Below, piece by piece: positions 32,957-45,100 of a DNA stretch of 64,000 nt (the stretch's first letter is position 1; every line of letters begins with the position of its first letter). Location of the stretch: positions 51,592,472 through 51,656,471 of the forward strand of contig OX393557.1 in assembly GCA_947650365.1 (NCBI GenBank), in the 5' to 3' direction. Source of the stretch: Chamaelirium japonicum (lineage: Eukaryota; Streptophyta; Magnoliopsida; Liliales; Melanthiaceae). The notes under the pieces are model-generated. The model saw nothing but the letters and a program-made list of their open reading frames with translations. It was not told the DNA's origin and made no database searches. A program made the position numbers and the translations under genes.

Positions 32957-35831
32957 TCAAGGCTTGGCCACACTTTGCGCGCGCGACTTCTCTCCCTCGG
33001 ATCCACCACGAGCTTTGCTCGCCACTGAAGCCTTAGAAGATCGAACGCTGCTAGTGTGGACCCTGAGTGCTTCCATCGCCTTCTTAGCCGTCTCCCTGTA
33101 ACTCGTGCATTCGGCACGCATATGCTCCAGCTCTTTTTTTAGAGCCTCTTCCCTGGCAACTGAGGCTGTCTCCTTAGTAGCAAGAGCGGTATCCCTTACA
33201 TCAAGTTCAGCCTCCAACTCCTTTATTCGGGCCACACGATCGAAGGATAAATTCTCGATCTTGAAAAAGCGCTTCTTCAAATCCTCGAGCTCGTGACCCC
33301 GGGCCTCGTAGCCGTTCTGCCAGCCCTTGCTCTCCAGCTTCTCCTTACGAAGAGCCTCGATCTTGGCTTTGAGAGACTCTTTCTTTGAAGACAGAACTTC
33401 CCTCAGCTTGTCTCTCTCTTCGATTGCAGCCTCCAGTTCAGCAGTCAAATGGGATACTTCAGCTGAAGCATCCCTTTCTCCTACTTTCCTGAAAAGCTTG
33501 CTCGCAAATTACAAAACCGCTGAGTTCTGCAAAGAAACAAAAGAGTTAGAATTATTCTGAAACTACAACTCCAACGATCGACCAAGCAGAGGCACTTACC
33601 ACTACTTCAAGCCTATCGAAGGCTTCATCCAGAGTAGCCTCCGGAAGGTTGCAAAGATTCCGGATCACAACAGTTGGGTGGTTGATGTCAATCTCAGCAA
33701 AGTTCTTTATTTTCTGAGTCGAGCCAGCAGGCGTACCTACAATCAACACAAAAGTTCAAAGAGTTAGAATGAATTCAAAATTCGAAGGCAAGTTAATCAA
33801 GGCAAAATTATTGCAGGTACCTGAGACATCGACTCGAGGAGCCTTTCCTTTCCCACGATCGGAGCTCTTACCCCGAGGGGTCGACTTCTCCTTGGTGGGA
33901 GTTGGCTCTGGCTGGGGTTGGGGAGCCCCATCGCCCACACGGCTCTCCCTCTCCAAGTGAATAGGAGAAGGAGCACCCTGGGGAGGCGAGACACCCCCTT
34001 CCTCTTGCTGCTCGCCTGGCTGATCAAGCCCAGCCATGAGGGCAGCCACCTCCTCGGCCAAAGAGCGAGAGGGGGGTGGGGGTTGCTCAACCTCCAAACC
34101 CCCGCTCATAGTTGCTCCTTCGATGCGGGGAGTGACTGGAGGAATTTGGTCGAGGGGTGTGGGGTTGCTTCTAACCCCACCACTCCCTGAGAACTTGATT
34201 TTCAAGCGCACCGGGCGCTTCTTCAATTCCTCGAAATGGTAGGCGGGAACCACCTTGTGGCCGTCGCCCTCCGCATCCATGACCTCCTCCATGCGACGGG
34301 CCTTAGCCTCATCGATGGGAATAGGCAGAGAATCTTCTTCTTCTGCACCACCAGTGGGGGTGGGAGGAAGTTCATCCCCACCACCCCCTCGTCCTTTATC
34401 ACCACCAGTGGGGGTGGGAGGAACTACTTCCTCACCACCACCATTTCTACCATCTCCACCAGTGGGGGTGGGAGGAAGATCATCCTCACCACCCCCGTCT
34501 TCTTCATCATCATCGTCGCCGCCGTTGCCGTTGCTGCCATTCTTTGTGTCTTCTTCTTCCTCCTCCTCGCTTTCCTTCTTCTTTTCCTCTTCTTCTTCTT
34601 CTTCTTCATCTTCCTCTTTTTCTTTGTCCTCATCTTCCTTCTGGTTGATGAGGATTTTCCTTTTCTTCTTCACTGGGCCCCTCTGTATCACCAACTTTTC
34701 CTCAGAGGTGGGCAATCGACGCCTTGCACCGTAGGCCTTCTTCTCGATTCTAATCTTTATGATAATCTTGCCAGACTGAGGATCCTCCTCGTAGTCTGAG
34801 TACAAGACCTCATTGTCTTCGTATCTGGCCTGCGATCGGTGAAGGAGATTGGCTTTACCATACCTTACTGGGCAGTTTGAAAACTGCTTCCATGACCTGG
34901 TACCACAGGTCAACTCGAGGAACAGGTTGTCAATGGCCCCAACCCTCTCCGAAGGACAAGCCAGCTCTCCTCCTGCGTAATACATTTTGATCTCCTTGTT
35001 CACATCAGTGCGAGGAGTCTCTAGCACTGAGAGGGGAGTCCAGGCGCCAGCGATTGAGAGCGGCCACTCAGTGTACAGTTTGTCGGAAGCAACTGTGTCA
35101 GTGAGGGGGCGTAGAGCAGAAACCCCTGTCAGGTTGAAGAAGGGGATGTCTTTCCTCGAAGCCCATCGGTAATGATAGAAGAAGTAGCCCAATTCAATCT
35201 GGGCCTCTTCGTCGTCTGGGAGGCTGGAGTAGCACTCCCTCAGCTCCTTCTGGAAATCAGACTCTATGCGGCAGAAAGCGTAAATTATCCTCCATGCATT
35301 GCCGGTGAGCTGTCCTGGGCAAAGGCCGGAGCTATTCAGCAGTCTCGCGGCAAACGGCAGTAGCGGAAGACGAAGGCCACAGTTCAGTTGGCCCACAGAG
35401 ACCACTGTCCCCATCACCTGCTCCATGCTGGCAACGTTCACAAACACTGTCTGCTTGTCGATGCCAAAACCAGATAGAACCCCTGGCAGTGACGGCCGGA
35501 TCTTCCCCTCTGTAAAGCACGCTAGCAACTTTTGCCACTTTGCCCTCTTCTTGTCCGTAAGCTGGCCACCCGTGTTGTAGACGTAGACATGCTCCTCTGC
35601 CAGAGACATCAAGGGACCCAAGACAAACTTTGCCTTCGGGATGTGCTCTGGCCGTGATGGAGTAGAAACGAATCCAACTCCTTGGTGCCTTTTGCCCAAT
35701 TGCCCAAGTTCAACAAGTGCCTCCTTGCCCTTGCCACGGCCCTTGGGAGTGGATGAGACCTCAACAATCTCCTTCCCCTTCCTCTTCGAGGGGACTGCGC
35801 TCATCTTCTTCGAGTTACCAGAGGAGGCCAT
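32957..35831 (-). CDS. Antisense spliced ORF of the Tat element (3 exons, one stop)
   Basis: I infer exons 35831-33821, 33736-33600 and 33526-32957 on the minus strand. Both introns (84 and 73 nt) have GT-AG borders (CTCAG then GTACCT; TTGTAG then GTACGCC; GTAGTG then GTAAGT; TTTGCAG then AACTC) and keep the frame, for about 905 codons. Layout: a basic start (MASSGNSKKMSAVPSKRKGK), a globular region of about 300 residues, a Lys/Arg patch, a long Glu/Asp run, four PPTPTGG repeats, a Pro-rich part, and in exon 3 a roughly 150-residue coiled coil ending in a basic tail. The only lesion is a TAA at 33509-33511, six codons into exon 3. The globular part resembles proteins annotated as plant-transposon antisense ORFs. 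The function is unknown; the acidic, Pro-rich and coiled-coil parts suggest a nuclear interacting protein. Confidence 0.75.
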
Positions 35832-36195
35832 TCGATCGATCGAGAAAGAGCAAAGTGCAGAGAACGAGAGAATGAGAGCAGAAGTTCTAGACTTCGAAAA
35901 ATTTCTGAAAGCGTGAGGCGAAAATGACAGCCAGAGGAGCTTAAGTATCCTGAGGGAATTAGACACACAAATCGAAATGACATGTGTCATCACCATATCA
36001 AATCGCGTGTTTTTTCGAGTACACGTGACATCTATCCATAGCAAGCGCAAAACCAGGCGAACAGTCGGGACCAGATGAAACGTCGAACCAGCCGGACCAC
36101 CGGTTCAAGCGAACCACCGGTTCAAACCTCTGGGTCAGAAGATTCAACTCGTTGAAACAAATATATTATCCGATCAACTGACAGGATGGTGGGTA

Positions 36196-37310
36196 ATTTA
36201 CCAGAGGATCGAGCGAAAAGCAGGCTCTTTCGCCCGATCATTCAAACCTTGACCGGCTGATTTTAATCGATCGATCAAACATGACCGATCGGTCAAAATC
36301 AACCGATCGGTCGATTTTCTACTGGATCGTGCAAAAATCTTGGTTTTTTGCCCGATCACTCAAACCTTGACCGGCTGATTTTAACCGATCGGTCAAACAT
36401 GACCGATCAGTCAAAATCAACCGATCGGTCGATTTTCTACTGGATCGGGCGAAAAACTTGGTTTTTTGCCCTATCACTCAAACCTTGACCGGTTGATTTT
36501 AACCGATCGGTCAAACATGACCGATCGGTCAAAATCAACCGATCGGTCGATTTTCTACTGGATCGAGCAAAAAACTTGGTTTTTTGCCCGATCACTCAAA
36601 CCTTGACCGGCTGATTTTAACTGATCGGTCAAACATGACCGATCGGTCAAAATCAACCGATCGGTCGATTTTCTACTGGATCGGGCAAAAAACTTGGTTT
36701 TTTGCCTGATCACTCAAACCTTGACCGGCTGATTTTAACCGATCGGTCAAACATGACCGATCGGTCAAAATCAACCGATCGGTCGATTTTCTACTGGATC
36801 GGGCAAAAACCTTGGTTTTTTGCCCGATCACTCAAACCTTGACTGACTGATTTTAACCGATCGGTCAAACATGACCGATCGGTCAAAATCAACCGATCGG
36901 TCGATTTTCTACGGGATCGGGCAAAAAACTTGGTTTTTTGCCCGATCACTCAAACCTTGACCGGCTGATTTTAACCGATCGGTCAAACATGACCGATCGG
37001 TCAAAATCAACCGATCTGTCGATTTTCTACTGGATCGGGCAAAAAACTTGGTTTTTTGCCCGATCACTCAAACCTTGACCGGCTGATTTTAACCGATCGG
37101 TCAAACATGACCGACTGGTCAAAATCAACCGATCGGTCGATTTTCTACTGGATCGGGCGAAAAACTTGATTTTTTGCCCTATCACTCAAACCTTGACCGG
37201 CTGATTTTAACCGATCGGTCAAACATGACCGATCGGTCAAAATCAACCGATCGATCGATTTTCTACTGGATCGGGCAAAAAACTTGGTTTTTTGCCCGAT
37301 CACTCAAACC
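36196..37310. repeat. 118-bp tandem array (about 9.4 units) with hairpins and palindromes
   Basis: The phrase GACCGGCTGATTTT recurs at 36251, 36369, 36487, 36605, 36723, 36841, 36959, 37077 and 37195, exactly 118 bp apart. Each unit has the perfect hairpin GATCGGGCAAAAAAC-TTG-GTTTTTTGCCCGATC (15-bp arms, 3-base loop) and three CCGATCGGT boxes, one inside the 12-bp palindrome GACCGATCGGTC. The array lies about 365 bp upstream of the antisense ORF start and ends abruptly at 37310. Confidence 0.95.
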
Positions 37311-37721
37311 CCAGACCCGGACCCGACCCGTTTAACTAATCGTGTCTAGATCCTAAACCCGTACCCGACCCGCCAATAAACGGGTAGACCCGATAAGACC
37401 TAGTAAGACCCGTTTATCACCCGGACTATTCAGTTGACCCAATCCGACTCGACCCGACCTAACCCGAAAGACCCGCTGGTATTATATATTATAGTATCGG
37501 ATTGCAGGTAGACCCGACCCGACCTGACTCGACACGACCCGTTGAATACTAAACGGGTCTTTCCGGGTCTACCGTGTCCAGACCCTAAACCCGGACCCGA
37601 CCCGTTTATTAAACGGGTCTATCGTGTCGACACGTTTACGACCCGAACCCGTTTAGCCCTGACCCAGACCCGCTAACTCCGTGTCGGGTCTGCCGTGTCG
37701 GGTCCGAAATTGCCAGCCCTA
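37311..37721. mobile_element. Truncated hAT element (right end only)
   Basis: It has the same GACCCGACCCGTTTA-type subterminal repeats as the element at 1979-3279 and ends ATTGCCAGCCCTA, which inverted reads TAGGGCTGGCAAT. No left terminus is present; the sequence joins the retrotransposon array directly at 37310/37311, so a deletion removed both partners' ends. Confidence 0.8.
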
Positions 37722-38572
37722 CCTAAACTTTAGTTTGTAAATCTTTGTCTAAGGTCATATATATATTTTTTCTTGGGGACAAAAGAACTAAGTAGGAAAA
37801 ACAAAAACGTGGGGCCCATGCCGTTGACACAAGAGGAATGGCCTGCTGCCAAGATCTCGGTATGTCCTGCTGAGTCGCGGAGGTAGCTAGGGCTGCAAAC
37901 GAGCCGAGCCAAGCCAAGCTTTGGCCTGTTTAAGCTTGTTCGTTTATTAAACGAGCCTATATTTCAAGCTTGGGCTCGGCTTGTTTAATAATCGAGCTGA
38001 GCCGAGTTTTGTTCTACTTGAGCTTGTTCACGAGTCTGTTCACAAGCCTAACCTTAGACTAGGCTATGCTCAATTAGTGATCGAACAGTTCCTTATTTAC
38101 GAGCCTAAACTTCATACTAGGCTATATGTAGGCCTATTCAAGCCATTTATGAGCCTATTCACAAGCCCTTTATGAGTATATCGAGCTTGTTCACGAGCCC
38201 TTAACCAGCATGTTCACGAGCACAAACGAGCCGAGCTTTGGTCTACTTGAGCTTGGATCATTTATTAAACGAACCTAAACTCTGACTCTAGGCTTAGGCA
38301 TGACTTGACTAGTAACCGAACGAGTTTTTATGGAGTCGAGCCGCTAATTGCTCATGTGCAGCTTGGTTCGTTTGCAGCCCTAGAGGTAGCGAGCCAATCT
38401 GCAGCTGAATTTCCTTCGCGATATGAGTGACCCGAACGAAGCTGAACTTGGAGAGAAGGCGCAATGTGTCTTCTATCGAAGGCATTGGAGAATTGACATT
38501 GGGACAGAGAGATCGGATGACCAATGATGAATCTCCTTCAATCCAAAGCTTGCTGTAATAACAAAAATGATT
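37722..38572 (-). pseudogene. LINE-type RNase H domain remnant, interrupted by a hAT
   Basis: On the minus strand SKLWIEGDSSLVIRSLCP is followed by a region with LLSKFSFVRVTHIA, then, with a one-base shift, REGNSAADWLATSA and a short tail. WIEGDSS, HI-REGN-AAD-LA are the landmarks of the RNase H domain found at the end of plant LINE ORF2 and in LINE-derived genes. The coding stretch is split at ATTGGCTCGCTACCTC by the hAT at 37888-38382. An acceptor-like TTATTACAG precedes it, so an exon of a LINE-derived gene is possible. Confidence 0.6.
37888..38382. mobile_element. hAT MITE in the RNase H remnant, perfect TSD
   Basis: TAGGGCTGCAAACGAGCC at the left and its inverted copy at the right differ at one position over 18 bp. 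GAGGTAGC is duplicated at 37880-37887 and 38383-38390. The interior is made of AGCTTGTTCACGAGCC-type repeats. The element is 495 bp with no coding capacity. Confidence 0.95.
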
Positions 38573-38591
38573 GCTTACAAGCTCAAAATCA

Positions 38592-38972
38592 AAATTTTCC
38601 CAAAATAAATATTTAAAAAGTAAATAATTCCTCGATAAATACCCATCCGAAACTAATCCCGAAGTAGTCGATTTCTCCAGGTTGCCAATAAACCGCTCCC
38701 CCCGATAGTGGTTTTATAAACATCACAGGAAAACCACCGTTGACGAATAGCAATTTATGCTGGAGCTGACAAGCAGACAGACTCAGAATGTGCAGCTTCT
38801 CCTGTAAACCGCTATTACTCGTAGCGGTTTTCTGAGAGATTTTTTCAAAAAGGTTAAACAACGATATCGGGGGTGCAGTTTTCTTCCACTTCTGGAATTA
38901 GTTTCAGATGGGTATTTATACAGAATTATTATTTTAAAAAATACTTATCTAGGAAAAAATTTCCTCAAAATC
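38592..38972. mobile_element. MITE with about 80-bp terminal inverted repeats
   Basis: ATAAATACCCATCCGAAACT (38635-38654) and flanking AT-rich bases are mirrored around 38895-38960 (AGTTTCAGATGGGTATTTAT). The arms match over roughly 75-80 bp with about 15% mismatches. The 220-bp centre has AAACCGCTATTACTCGTAGC-type internal palindromes. It lies just downstream of ERV1. Confidence 0.7.
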
Positions 38973-39139
38973 CAGGTGCAGTATGTTAGGGCTAATTGTC
39001 AAGAAAAAAAAGAAGTAATTCTTTACATTCCATAACTGATAATTTCCTTTTCTGCTATTGGCTATAGTATTGATGTGTCGAAGGAAAACCAATCATTCTT
39101 TCCACCATGAAAATCAAAAAGAGGGTAAGAACCAGAAAA

Positions 39140-42100
39140 TCACGGCGAGTTACTTAGGTCTGAAGTGCCTTGCAGATCACACGCCCGATCCTTGCACTCC
39201 AACTTACCCCACCTTGCATTCACTCTTTGACATGGAAATCTTACTTTGCCAAGGCTGTCGAAGAAAAAAGAAAAATTTTGTTAAAACCTGATCGGCTTTT
39301 TTTTTCTTCTTCTGATATTAATTTGAGTTGCTAATACTTTCATCAGGGAATGTAATATTTTGTAGTGAAAAAAAAAGGATTCTCATCTTTTGCATTACCT
39401 TCGGTTGACGATGTTGTGCACATGACATAGCCACTGTGAGAATTCAGCTTGTGATCCTGCCTGCACAGGATTAGATCTGCCCAACCACCAAATTTAATCA
39501 AATATGCATCTAAATTAGGAATTAAGAAATTAATAAAAGATGAAACCACAAGGTTTAAAAGCAAAGATTCAATGAATATGTTATATCAGTGGCCTAAAGT
39601 TTAGTCTTGCACGCACATCGATTCTAACCCCATTGAAAGTTAGAACTTCAATTCCACTAGGTTAAGGTATGACCTTTACCCAATATAGATCGTCAGGACT
39701 GGAATCAAGGGACTCGATTATTATCTGGCTCGAATATTTTGTTTCAACAAAGGTCACATGCTCGTGTATTGTTTAGGATTCTACCAAACCAGCAGCTCAA
39801 GACAGGAACAGATCTAAATTCCAGGAAGTGAAAGGCAATCCGAAATAAAGTTGAAGGATTGAAATCACCTCGTTCACAGGGCTTCAGATAGGGAAAGCAA
39901 GATCTAAGAATATATGGGACACACGCCAAGCTTGTGGAGACACCGACAGGCTGCTGGATGTCAGTGGTCGACAGAAGGGGGCTCGCGAGTTCCGGGTCGA
40001 TGGATCCAAAGAGCAGGGGTTGTTCCCCCTCGCCTTTGTGGCTTCTGCTATCCCTTAGGCTAAGTGTGCCAATAGTAAACCTCAGTAGCAATTGGCTACG
40101 GTTGACTATTTTAGTAAACCTTTCGTAGCATCTTGGAAATCAGTATTTAAGCATTACATAGTAGTTGTGGCCCTCACTGAGTGACTCAGGGTTTTATGTA
40201 TGTCTTTGTGCCAAAACCCAGGTTCCGATATCTGGAGCTAGCGGAAGGTTGACTGCAAAAGAAGCAACATCGGATCGCAAATTGGAGCAGTCATGGAATG
40301 CTTGGAGCGTGCAGATAAAGAAGTCGAGGTGGAGCTGGTACCATCACTAGATAGCTTTGTATTGTAGTATGTAAACCATGTAAAGTAGAGAGTATAATAT
40401 TCATGTACTTGTCATTGTAATTGATACCTTTTTGTGGAAATGAATAAGGGATTTGATAACAATTGCATCTTAATAAATAATCAGTAACACTGAGTGAGGG
40501 GCCTCCGGGCCAGATGAGTGGATGTGAGATCGCTGCCTACTCGACGCTGCGTGTGCTCTTGGTGGAGCATTACCACTAGGGGAATGTGGAGCAGGGCTTC
40601 GTCCCCTAAGAGTGAAACCCTACTCAGTTGAGTCCCTTTCTTTCTTCTCTCTCTCTCTCTCTCACCTCTTTATACTTATAACGACTTTTCAGTTTCCCTC
40701 GCAAGGATGGGATCCCTTTCTAAGTACTTGGGTGTTCCGGTACTGCGGGCCATAGGTTAGTCCTCTATGAGGATCAAGGATCGAAATTTCCATTTCGGTC
40801 AATATTTCGACCTCCTGGAAAATGGAAATATTTCGTGGAAATATTTCGACAGTGTGGAAATATTGTGATTTGATGGAATGGTGGAAATATTGATTTTTTA
40901 ATGGAATTTTTGAAAGAAACTCTGGATAGTCATAAGCTAAGTATAGATACACGTTTTAGAACACTCAGATAATATTTATACCCTATCTACAGGTGTAGAG
41001 CATCACAAAGCATGTATTCTGCATTTGAGTCTGTGAGTCTTGTGCAGTCTTGTTTGGTTCTGTTTTGATCTATGTTTTTAAAATGGTTTTTAATCTTTTT
41101 TGTGGAGAAAAATATTTCCAAAATAAAGATTAGTTGATTGTTAAATTAATGCTTCAAACGATTTTGAAAATGGACTTAAAACAAGAAAATTGTGCAAGTT
41201 TGAAATCGTGCAAAAATTATGCTGAAATACAAAACACTCTTTTTTTACTAAGTCTGAAACAATGAGTTTTTATAAAGAAAAGTTTTCATACATTCAAAAT
41301 TTTCTTTGACGGACCATGGTTTTCTAGATGTACTTATAGTTCTACATCTTGTGGAATTTTTTGAGCTAAAAATGAGTTGATTTAACCACTTTTCTCAACA
41401 TACAAATTTTATGAAAAGCCGAAAAAACTGTTTTCTCCTACTAAAACTGAAAACCTACTTTTTGATTCACTTGGTTTTTTATTTTTTTGATATTTTTATT
41501 GAAATCAAATGGGGGGGTATTTGCTTATTTACATATAATAACTTAAAGTAAATGGAGCCATTTACTTAAATGTTATTATATGTAAATAAGCTGCTGAAAC
41601 CGAAACCCCCAGTCCCCTTTTATAACCAGTCAGTCCCAATATTTCAGTGCCAAAATCCCGAAATATCTCGAAATTTTCCGAAATATCTCGAAATTTTCAC
41701 GAAATATCGCGATATTTCGTGCCGACAAATATATCGTGCGAAATATCACGATATTATCGTGATTTCCATTTCGTTTGATATCGCAGTAGACAATTCGTAC
41801 CGAGGTCTGGGAAAACCGAGATATTCGATATTTCGCGAAATATCACGAGATTTTGTACCTTGACGAGGATAAGACTCTCTGCCAAGTACCTTGGGTTCAA
41901 GCTTGCCCTAGGACATGGGACCATCTAAATTAAATAAATGTGTTAAAAAAAATCATCAAAATCACACACCATGGGTTTTTCGCCGTGGAGGAAAATTTGG
42001 AGCGTGACACCCCAGCTTTGGTTCGACTCCACAGAATTTATAGGCGAGTTATTTCTACGTTGGGATGAATGATGGGGACCAGACTGATGATCGCAGCTTC

Positions 42101-45100
42101 TCCGCTAGTGATTGGCCCATAGAGGTTCATTATCTTTTTAATGCCATATTCAATTAATTTTTGTCATATTTAACCAGGAAAAATTAAGATTTGTTGCGTA
42201 GTCATTATTTTCGGCTTTTTTTAGTCCCACTGGCTTGTGAAACTCATGCATGTAATCCCACATGTTAATAAAAGCGTGGGCTAGTTTCTTTTCTATTATG
42301 CAATGAATTAAATAAAAAAATTGAAGATGCTCGAGTGTTAAAAACAAAATTCCCATGCTCATTGCCATTAATAAGCAATAGCCTATGAATAATGATTATC
42401 AGATGCCTTATGAAAAGTTCTAATGTTTAGCACGAACAAACAAGACATAACAGTTGACTGTCGTAATGTCATTTTACAAGAATATAATGAAGGTACCTTA
42501 AATTCCAAAATCTTCTGGTCAGCTAACCAAGCTTCTAAAGAAGCTAGTCCATCACATACTCAGTTAGTTAGACATGATTGATACGGTGTTATTGCATTAT
42601 GAAGTTTGTATAAGGTGACACGTGAAATTTTCCAATATTCACAATGCAATTTTTACATTATGTGTTAATGCTGAATCTCTAAGTGGTGAGATACCAGGAA
42701 AATAAATTGAAACAGAAATTGGGATTTGGGAGATTAAATGTTTTCATCTCATTAAATAATAGCATCCCCTCTTCCCAAGGGAATTTCAATATTCTGATGA
42801 AAAAGACACTAGTAAAATAAGATAAAAGAGCAGAGATGCTGAACTAGTTTGGAAGAAGCAAACAGACTGATGAAATAAAGTTCTTTTAACACAAGGATAA
42901 AGAAAGAAGATATTACTTCAGCACTTCCTTGAAATGATCCGCACATTCTTTACATGGGTAAAGTCGAGACAATATGGCCATCTACATACACAAAATAATT
43001 ATTAGTTCATCCTTATTTAAGGTACAATAGAACATTTTCACGAGGTACAAGAGAAAAAATATACGTATAATAGGAAAGAGGACTATTGAAAAAAATCATG
43101 CACTTGGTCTTGCTTCAAAAAATATGCCACTAACAACCCTAGAGCGCAAGTATGTTTCTACCACCATAGAGAATATACATGCCAAGAAGTACAAGGTTAG
43201 AGATGGTGGGGTAGGAGCAAGAAGTAATGATGTGTAAATGAAGAACTTATATGTTAGATCCAAAATAATGAAACATAAACATGTAAAGATAATAAGGCAT
43301 CACATAATCGTCATTGCTGTAGAAGAATGTCATGAATATAGGTACTTATAGATGGCAAGCACAAGTGAGCATAATTTACATCGCATGCCACACTATGTTG
43401 GGGGGTAGGTAACCCCACTGTCTTCTTCATGGGAAGCTAACAAAGTGATGCAAGCAAGCGATACAACTGTACTGTCCCCAGTTACCAATGGTAAAATTAG
43501 GCCCAATATAAGTCAGAAGGGACAAGAATGGCCTTTAATCAATTTAAGCCACTCCCATCCTTTACCTCACGTGTAATGTTTATAATCACAATATATTAGT
43601 TGATTTTAAAAACGTTCAAGAGCCCCGCCAACTTTGTTCTCATTTTTTGAATAAACATATCCTTTACACCAACTTCTTAAAGCATTTTATTCAGCTGTTG
43701 ATGGACAAGTATATCACACATGTAGAAAGAATGGGATTCCTACTGTAGACTAGTTGACCAAGATAATTCTAATACTATTAGTCATTCATTAGTTCAATCG
43801 ACAGTGTTAAACTTCTTCTACCACTGGGGCTTAGAAAATCTCGCTTCGACAATTAGCTCCTACTTTTGAATAGAGGCTACTTGTAATCACCAAATCCAAA
43901 TGTAAAATTTAATCTAACTATACCAGGTGCAATCTTATGAGGGGCTACTAATCAATCCCTTGATTGAGTAATACACTGAGTGAGATGGATAAAAGTTTAA
44001 CCTGTCAAATTTCAGCTTTGTCAATTAGCTTCTAATTTTCAATAAAGGCTAATTGTAAACACCAAATCATGTGCGATTTTTGTCTAATTGGTTGAGTAAT
44101 CACGTGAGTGCTGGATAGAAAGTACGACATGGTTGATGGTCTTATTGTTGTGGCAATCTTATGATGTACTATAGTGGCATATTCTTTAGTAATTAATAAA
44201 CGTTGCAACCCCCAGGCTTAAAAAACCCAGCCACTTCATTGGAGTTTTAACTTAATATGGACCAACATTTCAAAATTCAGGTTCAGATTCAGAGCCAAAT
44301 GTCAACAACAAAAGATGGATCAACAACGAGTGACAGAGGAAGCAAAATGACAACAATTGATGGATAAAATACGAGCCTCGATTAGTCGCATTGGAGCACA
44401 TGGCGTTTCTTCACCTCCATGGTGCCATCAGTGAAGATCGTGCCACTAGTTAAACCTCCACTTCCGACAGAGCCTTCGATACTGGTGGAGCCTTCGCACC
44501 CGGTGAGCCTTGTACAACCGTCTCTGATGGACCTCCTACCTCTGCCTTAGCAAAGTACTCAGTGCCAGGCGAGTCGCCACTGAGTGTTGACTCTAACAAG
44601 CTAGTCCTGATCATTGACTTCATCGGGTTAAACCCTCCACCCCTAGCTCAGTTACTTTCTCCAGTTTCACTTGGGCAAGCCCTCCTTTGAGCTTGTATAT
44701 TAGTTCGCCTAGGTGATCTCCATCAGTAGCACTTCTTTGGCTCTCGGTCCCAGGATGACTCAAGCCGACGGTTTGTATACAAACCCGGAAGGCATGGTTC
44801 TTAATTTCGATCAAAATTAAAAAATTTCAATCGAAAATTTCAGTTTTCGGTTCATAGCGAAACGAAAGGCAGGTACAAAACTCCAAAAGACCTGATTTGA
44901 TAAATTTCAGTTTTTTGCTTTCGGAACTGAACTGTCAATTTCGATTGATTTCGGTCGAAATTTCGGTCAATTTTGATTTCCGAATTGGAATTATAAATTT
45001 CAAATTTCAATCAATTTCAGTCGAAATTTAAAAGTTTGGTCAAATTTTTGTTTTTGGCTGGACCGAAACCAGACACGAAACCGAAATTTAAAACCTTGCC

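Larger units (their letters stand above)
25590..37310 (+). mobile_element. Ty3/gypsy retrotransposon, Tat lineage, 3' end missing
   Basis: Order on the plus strand: 5' LTR, primer-binding site, gag-protease-RT-RNase H-second RNase H-integrase in one frame, a four-unit minisatellite, an antisense spliced ORF, and an array of nine 118-bp units. A second, archaeal-type RNase H between RT and integrase defines the Tat group, in which extra antisense ORFs downstream of integrase are known (for example Grande). No copy of the 5' LTR was seen downstream. The element stops at 37310, where a truncated hAT begins, so the 3' LTR was lost. The left border is approximate. Confidence 0.92.

Noticed and set aside
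34236-34799. Plus-strand frames rich in Phe, Ser and Pro
   Set aside because: They are shadows of the acidic and PPTPTGG-repeat part of the antisense ORF.
36196-37310. Regular direct repeats resembling a CRISPR array
   Set aside because: The whole 118-bp unit is repeated with no variable spacers, no cas genes exist and the genome is a plant's. It is a tandem array within a retrotransposon.
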